Assembly (NCBI GenBank): GCA_017458145.1
Contig: JAFTGA010000019.1
Location: 1-64,000, forward strand
DNA length: 64,000 nt
Direction of reading: 5' to 3'
DNA from: Bacteroidales bacterium
GTDB taxonomy: Bacteria > Bacteroidota > Bacteroidia > Bacteroidales > UBA932
The position numbers and the translations under genes were made by a program. Below the pieces are notes generated by a model. It ran no database searches, had not been told where the DNA came from, and worked only from the letters and a program-made list of their open reading frames with translations. Shown one piece after another: positions 7,378 to 16,547 of this stretch (position 1 is its first letter; each line of letters starts with the position of its first letter).

Positions 7378-10212
7378 TCAGAAGTCGAACCAGAGGCGGA
7401 TGTGATATCCCTCATCTCCCTTGTTCATCTTGACGGAGGCGCTGCCTCCGTCCGTGCCCTGGGAGTTGACGGCCGGGATATCCAGCAGGAAGGAGATATC
7501 CCCCGCAGGGAAGGCCGGCCAGGAATTGCCGCGGCCTTCCTTGTCGCGCGGCTCTTCGGGGGTATAGAGGCGCAGGAACAGGCCGTCCGTCTCGGAATGG
7601 ACCGTCACCGGACCGAAGCCGTCCGAAAGCAGGGTCGCCCAGTAGAGCCCGGCGTGATAGCCCTTGAACTCGGGATAGACCAGCGGCTCATAGTACTCGC
7701 CCGTCACGGTGTTGTTCTTCGCTTTCTCCCAGATATTGTAACGGGTGCCCTTGAGGCGGTTCTTCCAGACGCGATACGGCCCTTTGCCCAGGTAGCGTAC
7801 GCTCGTGACCGTCTCCTCCGGGAAGTCGAAGGAGAAGCCCAGGTTGAAGACTTCCCGGTCCAAGTAGCTGCCCTTGAACTGGTTGTCTGTCCGGTAGTTC
7901 AGCACCAGGGCATCCAGGCCCAGCCGTCCGTCCGGCGTCATTTTCCACACGACGGTGTCGGCTGCGCCGTCGAATTTCAGGGCCAGGACGGCCGTGTCGC
8001 CCTGCATGCGCAGGTCGGCGGTGCGGAGTTGCATCTGCATCCCGACAGCCACCGGACCGTCTCGCAGCGGGAGTACGCTGCCGTCTTTTCGCACTTCGGT
8101 AAGCGTCCCGTCCTGGGGGTTGAAACGGGCACTCACACCGGCAGCGGAGAGCACATAGGCGCCGTCCGCGGTGGTAGAGAAGGACGCCGCGCCAGGATTC
8201 CTGCGAGCAGGGGCGTAGGCGGCAAAATACTCCGCTGCAGTCTTGATGGGGAAGGTCCAGGTGCAGAGGGTGTCCCCCGCAGCCCCGTAGGCCTCCAGTT
8301 CAAGCACATCGCCCTCGCGGAAGCTGGCCGGGAGGTCAAAATGCGCCCGGCCGGTCTCCCCCGGACCGATGGCAGGCAGCGTCACCACGCCGGCAGCAAG
8401 GCAGGACGGCGTCCGCTGCATGTCCGGAGTCGGCAGGCTCAGGACTTTCCAACCCATCCGGCTCTCCGTGAGCGAAGAGAACAGGAAGGCGTTCTCCACC
8501 AGGAAATCCCCCTTGAAGGCTTTCCCCGCGACGAAGGGCTTCACCTGCACGGGCGACCAGACCTCGCGGACGGTATAGAAACTTCCTTCCGGCAGCCGGT
8601 CCGCGCTGACGATGCCGTCCGGCGCATTGGGGCCGTAGGTGTCCAGCTTACCCGTATCGCTGCGTAGCAGGGCCTCGTCCACGTAAGCCCACAGGAAACC
8701 GCCGGCAAACAGCGGACTGCGCCGGAATTTGGCCCACAGCCCGTCCAGGCCCGCTCCCTGCCCGCGGTCGTAGAGGCCGTGCAGGAACTCCGTCATCATG
8801 AAGACCTGCTGTCCCCGCTCCTGGCGGTAGACGTTGTCCGCGGCAGTCGGGTAGTGCCGCGTGTCCAGGCCGTCGAAATCGGCCCAGGGATGGATCACGT
8901 GCCGCTTCTGGGGGTCATAGCGGGCGAAATCCCTGTCAATGGAGGGATTCCACCCGCCCTCGTTGCCGTTGCTCCACAGGAAGATGCAGGGATGGTTGAC
9001 GTCGCGTGCGATCATTTCCGGCAGCAGCCGGGCGGCCGCTTCGTCGCTGTAGGCGTTCTGCCAGCCGGCCAGTTCGTCGATGTAGAGCAGCCCCAGCGAG
9101 TCGCACACTTCCAGGAAATGGACATCCGGCGGGTAGTGCGAGCGCACTGCGTTCATATTCATCGCCTTGATCAGGCGGGCGTCCTGCAGGTCGGTCGCCT
9201 TGCTGACGCTCCGGCCGGTGCGCGACTCGAAGCAATGGCGGTTGGTGCCTTTGACCAGGAGTTTGACGCCGTTGAGGTAGATGCCGTCCTGCGGACGGAA
9301 CTCGACGGTCCGGAAGCCTATTTTCTCCTCGGTCCGATGCAGCAGCGTCCCGTCGGAGGCGAGCAGGCGCATCTGCAGGCGATAGCGGTTCGGGTGCTCC
9401 GGATCCCAGGTTTTCACGCCGTCCCAGCGGCTGGTGAACGTCTGGACGGACGCGCCGTCGAGCGGAAAGGTCCGCGTGCCGGTCACGGCCCCCGTAGAGA
9501 GGTCCTCCAGGCTCAGTTCGAGCCGGTCCGAGGCAGACGCGCCCGCAAGATGCACCTCGGTGCGCAGGGTCCCGTCGGCACGTGCATCCACGGCCACCCG
9601 TTCGATGCGCTGCTGCGGCCGGGCTTCCAGATAGACAGGCCGGTAGATCCCGCCGAACAGCCACCAGTCTGCCCGGCGCTCCGCGGCGTTGACCGACGCG
9701 TCGGCCGATTGCTTGCGGACCGTCACTTCGAGCTGGTTGCGACGGCCGAACTTGAGAAGATGGCTGATATCATACGAGAAACGGTAGAATCCGCCCTGAT
9801 GGACTTCTCCCGCGCTGATGCCGTTGACCTTGACCTCTGCGTCCGTCATCACGCCTTCGAAGACGATCTTCACCTGCCTGCCACTCCAGGCACGGGGCAC
9901 GTCGAAACGATGCCGGTAGATGCCGTATTCCTCGGTAAAATCATGTTCGCGGTAGTCCCGCCAGGCCTTTTCGGAATCGCGGTCGTAGATGTAATAACGG
10001 CCGTAGGTGTAGCCGCCGAATCCCTGCTGCTCCCAACAGGAGGGCACTTCAATCTTGCTCCACTTCCGGGCGTTCATCCCGTCGGAGCACCAGAAATCCC
10101 ATGTCACGGTATCTTCCGGCCCCGTGCCGGAAAGGTAGCGGATTTCGGTCTGCCGGGCGCTTGCCGCCCAGGCGAAAGCGAAAAGAAGGAGAATGCAGAA
10201 AAGACGTTTCAT
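7378..10212 (-). CDS. Secreted glycoside hydrolase family 2 beta-galactosidase
   Basis: A 944-aa exported GH2 enzyme that most likely removes terminal beta-galactosyl residues from oligosaccharides. The signal peptide is MKRLFCILLLFAFAWAASA. A sugar-binding jelly-roll (about 35-200), an Ig-like domain (about 200-305) and the TIM barrel (about 305-590) follow, with a C-terminal region of beta-galactosidase small-chain type to the end. Catalytic residues are visible: the acid/base E418 in LWSNGNEGGW and the nucleophile E475 in MMTEFLHGL. Among GH2 activities, beta-galactosidase is the best guess from the overall architecture. The gene is monocistronic, with a good promoter upstream and hairpins on both sides. 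Confidence 0.88.
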   Translation of the reverse strand: MKRLFCILLLFAFAWAASARQTEIRYLSGTGPEDTVTWDFWCSDGMNARKWSKIEVPSCWEQQGFGGYTYGRYYIYDRDSEKAWRDYREHDFTEEYGIYRHRFDVPRAWSGRQVKIVFEGVMTDAEVKVNGISAGEVHQGGFYRFSYDISHLLKFGRRNQLEVTVRKQSADASVNAAERRADWWLFGGIYRPVYLEARPQQRIERVAVDARADGTLRTEVHLAGASASDRLELSLEDLSTGAVTGTRTFPLDGASVQTFTSRWDGVKTWDPEHPNRYRLQMRLLASDGTLLHRTEEKIGFRTVEFRPQDGIYLNGVKLLVKGTNRHCFESRTGRSVSKATDLQDARLIKAMNMNAVRSHYPPDVHFLEVCDSLGLLYIDELAGWQNAYSDEAAARLLPEMIARDVNHPCIFLWSNGNEGGWNPSIDRDFARYDPQKRHVIHPWADFDGLDTRHYPTAADNVYRQERGQQVFMMTEFLHGLYDRGQGAGLDGLWAKFRRSPLFAGGFLWAYVDEALLRSDTGKLDTYGPNAPDGIVSADRLPEGSFYTVREVWSPVQVKPFVAGKAFKGDFLVENAFLFSSLTESRMGWKVLSLPTPDMQRTPSCLAAGVVTLPAIGPGETGRAHFDLPASFREGDVLELEAYGAAGDTLCTWTFPIKTAAEYFAAYAPARRNPGAASFSTTADGAYVLSAAGVSARFNPQDGTLTEVRKDGSVLPLRDGPVAVGMQMQLRTADLRMQGDTAVLALKFDGAADTVVWKMTPDGRLGLDALVLNYRTDNQFKGSYLDREVFNLGFSFDFPEETVTSVRYLGKGPYRVWKNRLKGTRYNIWEKAKNNTVTGEYYEPLVYPEFKGYHAGLYWATLLSDGFGPVTVHSETDGLFLRLYTPEEPRDKEGRGNSWPAFPAGDISFLLDIPAVNSQGTDGGSASVKMNKGDEGYHIRLWFDF

Positions 10213-10239
10213 CTTGGCTCAAACTAAGAGTTCTATATC

Positions 10240-10271
10240 CAAAACTACGAAAAAACGGCAATTTATACAAA
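10240..10271 (-). promoter_or_regulatory. Bacteroidota-type promoter of the GH2 gene
   Basis: On the minus strand a -33 TTTG (10271-10268) is followed after exactly 20 bases by a -7 TAGTTTTG (10247-10240), which lies 27 bases before the ATG at 10212. Both boxes and the spacing match the Bacteroidota sigma-70 consensus, making this the best promoter in the window. Confidence 0.75.
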
Positions 10272-10334
10272 CCGTTCGGCTCTTGCAGAAGAGAAATGAC
10301 GGAATTTGCATCCATCTTTGCCCGATGAAGAATG

Positions 10335-10379
10335 CATAAAAAACCGTCAACACCCGAGATTTTCGGATGTTGGCGGTTT
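10335..10379 (-). terminator. Rho-independent terminator after ppiD
   Basis: A 17-base stem (10341-10357 with 10363-10379, with one mismatch and one G-T pair) has a 5-base loop. On the minus strand it is followed by six T residues, just downstream of the ppiD stop at 10397. It probably ends the long mfd-to-ppiD run. Confidence 0.8.
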
Positions 10380-10396
10380 CTTTTCTTTCCGCGCCT

Positions 10397-12472
10397 CTAG
10401 AAGAAACGCTCGCGGTTGTCCTTGACGTTGTCGTAGTCCTGCATCACGGCGAGGATCATCTGCGCCAGGTACTGGGCCTTCTGGGCCGAGAGGTTCTTGG
10501 CGTCGGCCTCGGAGTAGAAGGATCCCGTCTGCTTGCCGGAGACCTTGACGACATAGGAGCCCATCATGCCGGCCACGGGGCCGTAGATTTCTCCTTCCGT
10601 GGCGGAAGCGATCGCACCGACCAGGGCCGGTTCGATGGCCGTGGAGCCCAGCGAGAGGGCGTCGCGATGCTCGACCTGGACGCCGAGACGCTCGGCCACT
10701 TCCTCGATGGTCGCGGCACCGGCGATCTTATCGGCCACTTCGCGGGTCTTCACTTCCTGCATCTTGTCGTTATAGAGTTTGTCCTGAATCTGGGAAGCCA
10801 CCTTCTGCACAGGCGCATATCCTTCCTTGTTCGCCTCCTTGAGGGCGACCACGAAGAAGTAGTTGTTGTCCACGGTGATGATGTTGGAGGCCTTGCCGAC
10901 CTTGGCGTCGAAAGCCCAGCGGGTCACTTCCTTGGCATTGTCGATGGCACCGTAGTTGGCCGTGGCCTCGGTGATCGTCATCGGGTGGGAATAGACCTTG
11001 GTGGAGTCCAGGGCCTTCTTGTAGCCTTCGTAGGTGCCGCCGGCGAGGGTGGCGAAGGTGTTGGCCTGGGAATAGTAATTGTTGAAGGTCTCCTTGCTGG
11101 CCAGGGCGGTCTTCTCGAGGATGGCCACCTGCTTCTTGGCGACGGGCTTGGTCTTCTGGCTCACCACGACCACGTGGGTGCCGTACTGGGTCTTGAGCAC
11201 GAACGGCTCACCGACCTTGGCGTCGAACACGCCCTCGAAACCGGGGATCATATAGGTCTGGGTCATCCAGCCGATGCTGCCGAGTTCACCGTCGGCGGCG
11301 GAAGCCTGGTCGGCGGAGAAAGAAGCGGCGAGGTTCGCGAGGTTGCCACCCTTCTTGAGGACGGTCACCAGGCTGTCAGCAGTATGGGCGGCGTTCTCGT
11401 CCTGAAGCAGGATATGCTTGACGAACGCGGAGTCAGGAAGCATCTTGCTGTCCATCTCGCGGGCGGCATAGAAACTGTTGCCGGCGGAGACGATCTGGGT
11501 CACCTTGGCGCCGGCGAAGATCTGGTCGTTGATCTCGCGGTTGACGGTGCTGAGCTCGCCGTCCTTGTACCAGTAGCTGCTGAGCGACTGCTCGGAGTTC
11601 TTGGACAGGAAGGTGCGCATATTGTCGGTCGTGGAGAACTCGTCGTAGGCCTCGGTCATCGCATCGCTGGCAGCGGCGATGTCGGCAGCGGACGGGACCA
11701 CCTCATAGACGACATACTCGATCTCGCGGTTGGCCTTCTGCTTGAAGAAATCCTTGTGTTTCTTGTAGTAGTCGCGGATTTCGTTGGAAGACACGGTGAT
11801 GGTGCTGTCCGGCATGACCGGATAGTATACCAGGCAATAATCTACGTCGGCCGTGGTGTTGCCTTCGGCAACCGCTTGCGCAAGCTGCAGGGCGTTGTCG
11901 TTGGCGCTGGCATTGAACAGGGCACCGTATTTGGCATAGTACTGCTGGTTGTGGACGGTGTTCTGCAGGTAGTTCCAGTAGGTGCGGAGCTGGCCGCTCT
12001 CGTCGCTGTCCACGTTCTGGATGAAAGCCTTCAGGCGGTCCGTGGAGAAGGCGCCGGTCTCATCCATGAAGACCGGGTTCTGGGAGATCACCGGAGAGGT
12101 ATATTCGCCGCCCATCAGGGCCAGCATTTCATCCTCGCCGACGGTAATGCCCGCTTCCTTGGCGTTCTTGACAAACAAGTATTTGTCAATGAGTTCCTGC
12201 CAGGCAGCGTTGCGGATCTGCTTCTGGGTCTCCTCGTCGCGGACGGATCCGGACATAAGTTCGTTGATCGTCGTGTAACGATCGATGTCCGACTGGAAGT
12301 CCGTGTAGGAAATGTTCTTGCCTGCAATCTGTCCGACGTCGTACTTGGAAGACATCGAATTGAGTGCAGACTCCAGCGTGCTGGGGTCAATGATGAAAGA
12401 GAGCAGGGCCAGCGCGATGATGATGGAGATCACGAGGCCGAACTTAACGCGTATTTTTTCAAGTACCGCCAT
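10397..12472 (-). CDS. ppiD: PpiD/SurA-like periplasmic peptidyl-prolyl isomerase
   Basis: A 691-aa membrane-anchored chaperone/isomerase expected to help fold outer membrane proteins in the periplasm. After a short cytoplasmic N-terminus (MAVLEKIRVKFG), one transmembrane helix (about 12-30) anchors the protein. A SurA N-like helical region follows. One parvulin (rotamase) domain lies near residues 350-455, recognisable from FVKHILLQDE, the ADGELGSIGWM segment and GTHVVVVSQK. A second, more divergent rotamase-like segment may follow around 500-600. The length fits PpiD of Bacteroidota. It is the last gene of an envelope-biogenesis run and lies 45 bases after lptC. Confidence 0.88.
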   Translation of the reverse strand: MAVLEKIRVKFGLVISIIIALALLSFIIDPSTLESALNSMSSKYDVGQIAGKNISYTDFQSDIDRYTTINELMSGSVRDEETQKQIRNAAWQELIDKYLFVKNAKEAGITVGEDEMLALMGGEYTSPVISQNPVFMDETGAFSTDRLKAFIQNVDSDESGQLRTYWNYLQNTVHNQQYYAKYGALFNASANDNALQLAQAVAEGNTTADVDYCLVYYPVMPDSTITVSSNEIRDYYKKHKDFFKQKANREIEYVVYEVVPSAADIAAASDAMTEAYDEFSTTDNMRTFLSKNSEQSLSSYWYKDGELSTVNREINDQIFAGAKVTQIVSAGNSFYAAREMDSKMLPDSAFVKHILLQDENAAHTADSLVTVLKKGGNLANLAASFSADQASAADGELGSIGWMTQTYMIPGFEGVFDAKVGEPFVLKTQYGTHVVVVSQKTKPVAKKQVAILEKTALASKETFNNYYSQANTFATLAGGTYEGYKKALDSTKVYSHPMTITEATANYGAIDNAKEVTRWAFDAKVGKASNIITVDNNYFFVVALKEANKEGYAPVQKVASQIQDKLYNDKMQEVKTREVADKIAGAATIEEVAERLGVQVEHRDALSLGSTAIEPALVGAIASATEGEIYGPVAGMMGSYVVKVSGKQTGSFYSEADAKNLSAQKAQYLAQMILAVMQDYDNVKDNRERFF

Positions 12473-12517
12473 AGTTATGTATTTTTATAATTTTCCGATA
12501 AGGGGCTGCGAATTTAG

Positions 12518-13150
12518 TCATTTTTTTGGAAACGGCCCAATAAAATTCACAGAATCAATGATTACCGCCGTAGAATCCTGCACGACATAGCCATAACCGT
12601 CAAAAGGCCTGTAGAGAACGGAGTTGCGCACGTGGTCGTCGGAGCGCATGCCGAAACCCTGCAGGAAGCCCTGCCGGGAGTAGAGCTTGACGTAGCAGTC
12701 CGTGTAGATTTCTTTCTTGGCCTGATCCCAGTAGATCGTGTCCGTCTCCATCGTCTCCTGCTCGATCACATTGTGCAGGATGACGTTGCCGAAAGCCTCC
12801 CAGATCTCGTCCCGGTCCTTCTGTTTGGGCACGATATGGCGGGCGTTGTCCGCCACGATGACGGATTCCAGCAGGCCCTCATCCGTGTAGCCGTACACGG
12901 ACACGCCGCGCGGGAAGGTATCGAAGGAGGCCGAATCCGTATCGTAGTGTTCCATCAGGTCGGACTCGATGCGCATCTCCACGCTCCCGTTCTTGGTCTG
13001 GACCGCGAACATGTCATAAATCCGCTGCGTGGGCGTCCGGCTCAGATCGAGCCGGTCCGCTTCCCCGATCCGGTTCTTGCAGGAAACGACAATGCTGGCA
13101 ACCACGAGCGTGGTTGCCAGCATGCGCAAACTATTTTTCCGTGCGTCCAA
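12518..13150 (-). CDS. lptC: LPS export protein LptC
   Basis: LptC is the inner-membrane-anchored component that passes lipopolysaccharide from LptBFG to LptA. The 210-aa protein has an N-terminal hydrophobic segment ending in VASIVVSC, so in this lineage it may be a lipoprotein. A beta-jellyroll of LptC type follows, including segments such as RGVSVYGYTDEGLLES and QGFLQGFGMRSDD. The chosen start is a TTG at 13150 immediately after the TAA of the TPR gene. It keeps a positively charged n-region (MDARKNSLR), which the next ATG (13123) would lose. Its neighbours (porin-like protein, TPR protein, PpiD) support an envelope role. Confidence 0.85.
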   Translation of the reverse strand: MDARKNSLRMLATTLVVASIVVSCKNRIGEADRLDLSRTPTQRIYDMFAVQTKNGSVEMRIESDLMEHYDTDSASFDTFPRGVSVYGYTDEGLLESVIVADNARHIVPKQKDRDEIWEAFGNVILHNVIEQETMETDTIYWDQAKKEIYTDCYVKLYSRQGFLQGFGMRSDDHVRNSVLYRPFDGYGYVVQDSTAVIIDSVNFIGPFPKK

Positions 13151-14467
13151 TTAGCGGGTACGCACCGTGGTGGTGGCACGCATTCCACCGCAGACAACCG
13201 TGTAGGACTGGCCCTTGGTGATATCGTACATGAAGGCTTCGGCAGTCTCCGGGAAGTACACGCTGTATTGGCTGATATAGCGGTTGGCCTCTTCGGTCAG
13301 GGACTCGTCGGCAGCCTTGGCTTTGTTCATGAAGTCGCAGGCGACCCAGTACGGGGCGCGGCGGGAGATTTCGTCGCTGCCGCAACGGGTGGAACCCCAG
13401 ATGTTGCCGATCAGGAAGTAGGCCTTGCCGGCGAGGGCTGCGTTCTCGGCAGCGACCTTGGAGGCGTACTCGAAGGCGTGGGCGCTGTCGCCGCCCTTGA
13501 AGCATACGGTGGCCAGCTCATAGGTCCAGTCACCCTTGCGGGCGTCGTCGGCTTCCAGGGAAGCGATGGCATTCTCCAGGTAGGTGACGGCCTCCTTGAA
13601 GTTGCCGCGGGCGACGTGCAGGCGGGACAGATAGTAGGAAGAACTGGCGGACGGGTCCAGCTTGTTCATCGTGGTGACGGCCTGCAGGAAGAGGTCGTTG
13701 TCATCGCAACCTTCGGTCATGCTCATCGTCTTCACGACGCTCTGGGCAAGCTGCAGGTTGTCCGGATCCGCAGCCAGACGCGGAGTATAGAGCTCCACGA
13801 GGGTCTCGCAACTGGCCACCTTGCTGGAGGCGAACAGGCTGCCCATGTCCGTCTTGACGGATGCCACCTGCTCCTTGTCGGCGTCGTTGGCCGGCGTGAT
13901 CTTCTCCAGGATGTCACCGTTGCGCTGATAGGCGTTGATCACGCTCTCGGCATCCAGCTGGCCGGCCTGGAAGAGGTCGATCGCAGCCTGCAGGTCATAG
14001 AGCAGCGTGGTAGCGCGGGTCTCCGCCTGGTTGTTGGCGATGATCTGCTCAAAGCCGTCATAGAGTTTCCTGGCATCCTTGACATAGTTATGAAGGTCCT
14101 GGCCCTTGGCGTTCAGCGCGGCCACGGCGTAGCGGGGATAATTCGCCGCACGCGTGTCGCTCAGCGTGAGCAGGGTGTCCAGAATAGCGTCGCGATAAGT
14201 GGCGTCCGTGGTCTTGCGGAGCAGGTCACGCATCAGCGTGGCACCGTCGATCAGCATCGTCTGATTGGCGGACGGCGGGCAAAGGGTATAGGCCTTGCGC
14301 CAGCTCGGAAGCGCTTCAGCGTAGTTCTTCTGCTTGAAGTACTCCTTATAGAAAGAAAGGTTGGTAACGCACTGTGCGCTGTCGGCACCGTACTTGCCCT
14401 GAGCGAAAAGGCTGGTGCCGCCGAGCATCAGGGTGAGGGTCAGAATGACAAGAGTTAATTTTTTCAT
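13151..14467 (-). CDS. Exported TPR-repeat protein
   Basis: A 438-aa protein with a cleavable signal peptide (MKKLTLVILTLTLMLGGTSLFAQ), followed by tetratricopeptide-like helical repeats. The clearest repeats are YFKQKNYAEALPSWRKAYTL (about residues 45-65) and the segment around YLSRLHVARGNFKEAVTYLENA (about 285-305). TPR arrays bind proteins, so a periplasmic scaffold or assembly role is likely, but no specific function is known. Its stop codon abuts the lptC start, so translation is probably coupled. The upstream neighbour is an outer membrane beta-barrel protein (23 bases apart), and a similar order is common in Bacteroidota. Confidence 0.8.
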   Translation of the reverse strand: MKKLTLVILTLTLMLGGTSLFAQGKYGADSAQCVTNLSFYKEYFKQKNYAEALPSWRKAYTLCPPSANQTMLIDGATLMRDLLRKTTDATYRDAILDTLLTLSDTRAANYPRYAVAALNAKGQDLHNYVKDARKLYDGFEQIIANNQAETRATTLLYDLQAAIDLFQAGQLDAESVINAYQRNGDILEKITPANDADKEQVASVKTDMGSLFASSKVASCETLVELYTPRLAADPDNLQLAQSVVKTMSMTEGCDDNDLFLQAVTTMNKLDPSASSSYYLSRLHVARGNFKEAVTYLENAIASLEADDARKGDWTYELATVCFKGGDSAHAFEYASKVAAENAALAGKAYFLIGNIWGSTRCGSDEISRRAPYWVACDFMNKAKAADESLTEEANRYISQYSVYFPETAEAFMYDITKGQSYTVVCGGMRATTTVRTR

Positions 14468-14490
14468 ATCGCAATAGTGTTACTTATTCA

Positions 14491-15813
14491 TTAATTGTAC
14501 TGCATCTTCTGGAACCAGATGTCGAACAGGTTGAATCCGACGGAGAAATTGACGTAGCGCTCGCGCACCATCTCTCCCGTGAGGGATCCCCGCTGTCCGA
14601 AATCGACCCCGACCGTGATTCCGGTGTACCTGGTATTGGCCGTAAGGGCGATCGGGAAGGTGGCACCCAGGGTGATACCGGTAGATGCAACTTTCTTGCC
14701 ATCGAGCAGGAAGTAGTCTTTTTTGTGGTAAGCGCCGACCCGGTAGGCGATGTGGCTGGCATAGTGCCGGATGTCGTTCGGATTGGGTACGATCTCGAAT
14801 CCCAGACGGAAAGCCTCGGCCACGGAGGAAGTGAACAGCGTACTGGCCGTGAAGCCGCGGGTGGCATCCAGGCCGGTTTTTGTCCAGTCGGAGCGGGAAT
14901 AGTCGAACTCCACCATCCACATGCCGGGATTCTTGATCGCGATTCCCACACCCAATTCGGCGGCCAGGCTGACCTGGGTGTCCTTTCCGAGGATGTCCTG
15001 CCGGTGATAGAGCGTGTCGGAGGATGCGGACCCGCCGGCCAGGCGGTTGATTTCCATCGATCCGCCCAGCCGGGCGGCCGTGGTATAGGTGGCTCCGACG
15101 GCAAGGGAAAGTTTCGAATTGAGCGGCTGCTCATACTGCAGGCCGAACCTGACACTGTGACCGCTGATTTTGGCTTCCGTGCTGTTGCGGATGCTGTTGT
15201 ATGAGGCGTCGTTGAAGGTAGTATAATAAGTCTTTTTGATGTTGCCGAAGTAGTAGTTCCACTGGGCGCCGAGCGAGAGGCGCTTGAAAAAGGTCACGCC
15301 TGCGGCGACAAAAGCCCGGTAGATACTCCCGGATCCGTCGGCGGAATAGTCGATGTTGCCGGTGCGGCCGATCAGATTAGGGTCCGCATAAGAAAAACCG
15401 TATTCGAAACCCGTATCGCTGTACGGCATGATGCCGACCATCATCGCAGAACTCCTCCAAATCGGGAAAGAGATTGCCAGATCGTTGATATTAAATGTAT
15501 TGCTGGCCGACCGGATGCCTCCCTGACTGAAGACTTTGTTGTCGCTGTAGATTGAGAAATCAACCATGAAGGATAAACTGTCGCGCGCCGTGACGGCGGC
15601 CGGGTTCGTCAGGTTGATGTGGCGGTTGTTGCGCAGCGCCACGCCGACCCCGCCCATCGATTTGTTGAAGGCGGAACCCGGCTGGCTCAGATCGCCCACG
15701 CCGTAGATGGAATATGGCGTAAAAGTGCCCGTGGCCTGGCCGAATGCGCCAAAGGAAGTGCATACGGCAAGGATTGCAGCAACCCAAACGCTATTTAAGA
15801 TTCTTTTTGACAT
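14491..15813 (-). CDS. Outer membrane beta-barrel protein (FadL/PorV-like)
   Basis: A 440-aa exported protein with signal peptide MSKRILNSVWVAAILAVCTSFGAFGQ. The early segment YSIYGVGDLSQPG and the later NPAAV motif are typical of Bacteroidota outer membrane proteins of the FadL-like fold. The body consists of alternating amphipathic strands rich in Gly, Tyr and Phe, ending in an aromatic-containing strand (FDIWFQKMQYN). The cargo, if any, is unknown. Its 5' end overlaps the 3' end of coaX by 23 bases, so it belongs to the same transcript. Together with the TPR protein, LptC and PpiD it forms an envelope-biogenesis group. Confidence 0.78.
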   Translation of the reverse strand: MSKRILNSVWVAAILAVCTSFGAFGQATGTFTPYSIYGVGDLSQPGSAFNKSMGGVGVALRNNRHINLTNPAAVTARDSLSFMVDFSIYSDNKVFSQGGIRSASNTFNINDLAISFPIWRSSAMMVGIMPYSDTGFEYGFSYADPNLIGRTGNIDYSADGSGSIYRAFVAAGVTFFKRLSLGAQWNYYFGNIKKTYYTTFNDASYNSIRNSTEAKISGHSVRFGLQYEQPLNSKLSLAVGATYTTAARLGGSMEINRLAGGSASSDTLYHRQDILGKDTQVSLAAELGVGIAIKNPGMWMVEFDYSRSDWTKTGLDATRGFTASTLFTSSVAEAFRLGFEIVPNPNDIRHYASHIAYRVGAYHKKDYFLLDGKKVASTGITLGATFPIALTANTRYTGITVGVDFGQRGSLTGEMVRERYVNFSVGFNLFDIWFQKMQYN

Positions 15814-16519
15814 AATCTTCCGTTATCAATGCCAGACCCATCAAAACCAAATTGCAAACTACAAATATGGAATTTTTCATCTTTTTGGCAAAATAAATTG
15901 CGTCTCCTCCGGTAAAAATCACAATATTTTCGGGTCTGAGCCTGGTGTACCCTTCAATTTCAAACATTATGCCCGAAATGACGCCCGATTCGATGGAGGA
16001 CTTGATGGAGTGCCCTTCCGGTGTGATATTTTCCGGGGTGTCCACGAGCGGGAGCGACTTCGAATAGCGCTCCAGAGACTTGAAGCGCGTCCGGCAGCCC
16101 GGAGAGATATTTCCTCCCAGATAACGGCCCTCTCGGCTCAGGAAATCCACCGTGAGCGTGGTGCCGAAGTCGAAGACAGTCACGGGCTTTTCCTTGAAAA
16201 GGAAGCCGGCTGCGATGAGTTCGGCCGCCCGGTCATAAGACAGATATTCCGGCAGGTTGTGGCGCAGCAGGAAGCCGGTGTGGGCGCGGTCCAGGATGAT
16301 CAGGTGGCCGCAGCGCGTACGCAGGATTTCCTCCTCCTCGGGCATGACGCCGTAGGCGGAAGCCACCGTGAGCACTTCGGGACGGTCCTTCTCAAGCAGG
16401 GAGAGCAGGTAATCCATCATCTTCTCACCCTGGTAACGGAAAGTCTTGCCGAGGGTGGTTCCCTCGGCCCAGGCGGCCTTAAGCGCCGTATTTCCCGCTT
16501 CAACTAACAGATGGGCCAT
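15791..16519 (-). CDS. coaX: Type III pantothenate kinase
   Basis: CoaX phosphorylates pantothenate, the first step of coenzyme A synthesis. The 242-aa protein has the ASKHA-fold motifs of type III kinases: an N-terminal phosphate loop (VEAGNTALK), a catalytic-type segment YDRAAELIAAG near residue 85, DFGTTLTVD near residue 120, and GGNISPGCRTRF near residue 135. The first motif has Glu where most members have Asp (DxGNT). The frame is open to a GTG at 16531, but the ATG at 16519 matches the usual N-terminus. It follows mfd by 28 bases and overlaps the outer membrane protein gene. Confidence 0.88.
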   Translation of the reverse strand: MAHLLVEAGNTALKAAWAEGTTLGKTFRYQGEKMMDYLLSLLEKDRPEVLTVASAYGVMPEEEEILRTRCGHLIILDRAHTGFLLRHNLPEYLSYDRAAELIAAGFLFKEKPVTVFDFGTTLTVDFLSREGRYLGGNISPGCRTRFKSLERYSKSLPLVDTPENITPEGHSIKSSIESGVISGIMFEIEGYTRLRPENIVIFTGGDAIYFAKKMKNSIFVVCNLVLMGLALITEDYVKKNLK

Positions 16520-16547
16520 AGTCGCAAACACGCAAAATTACAAAAAT

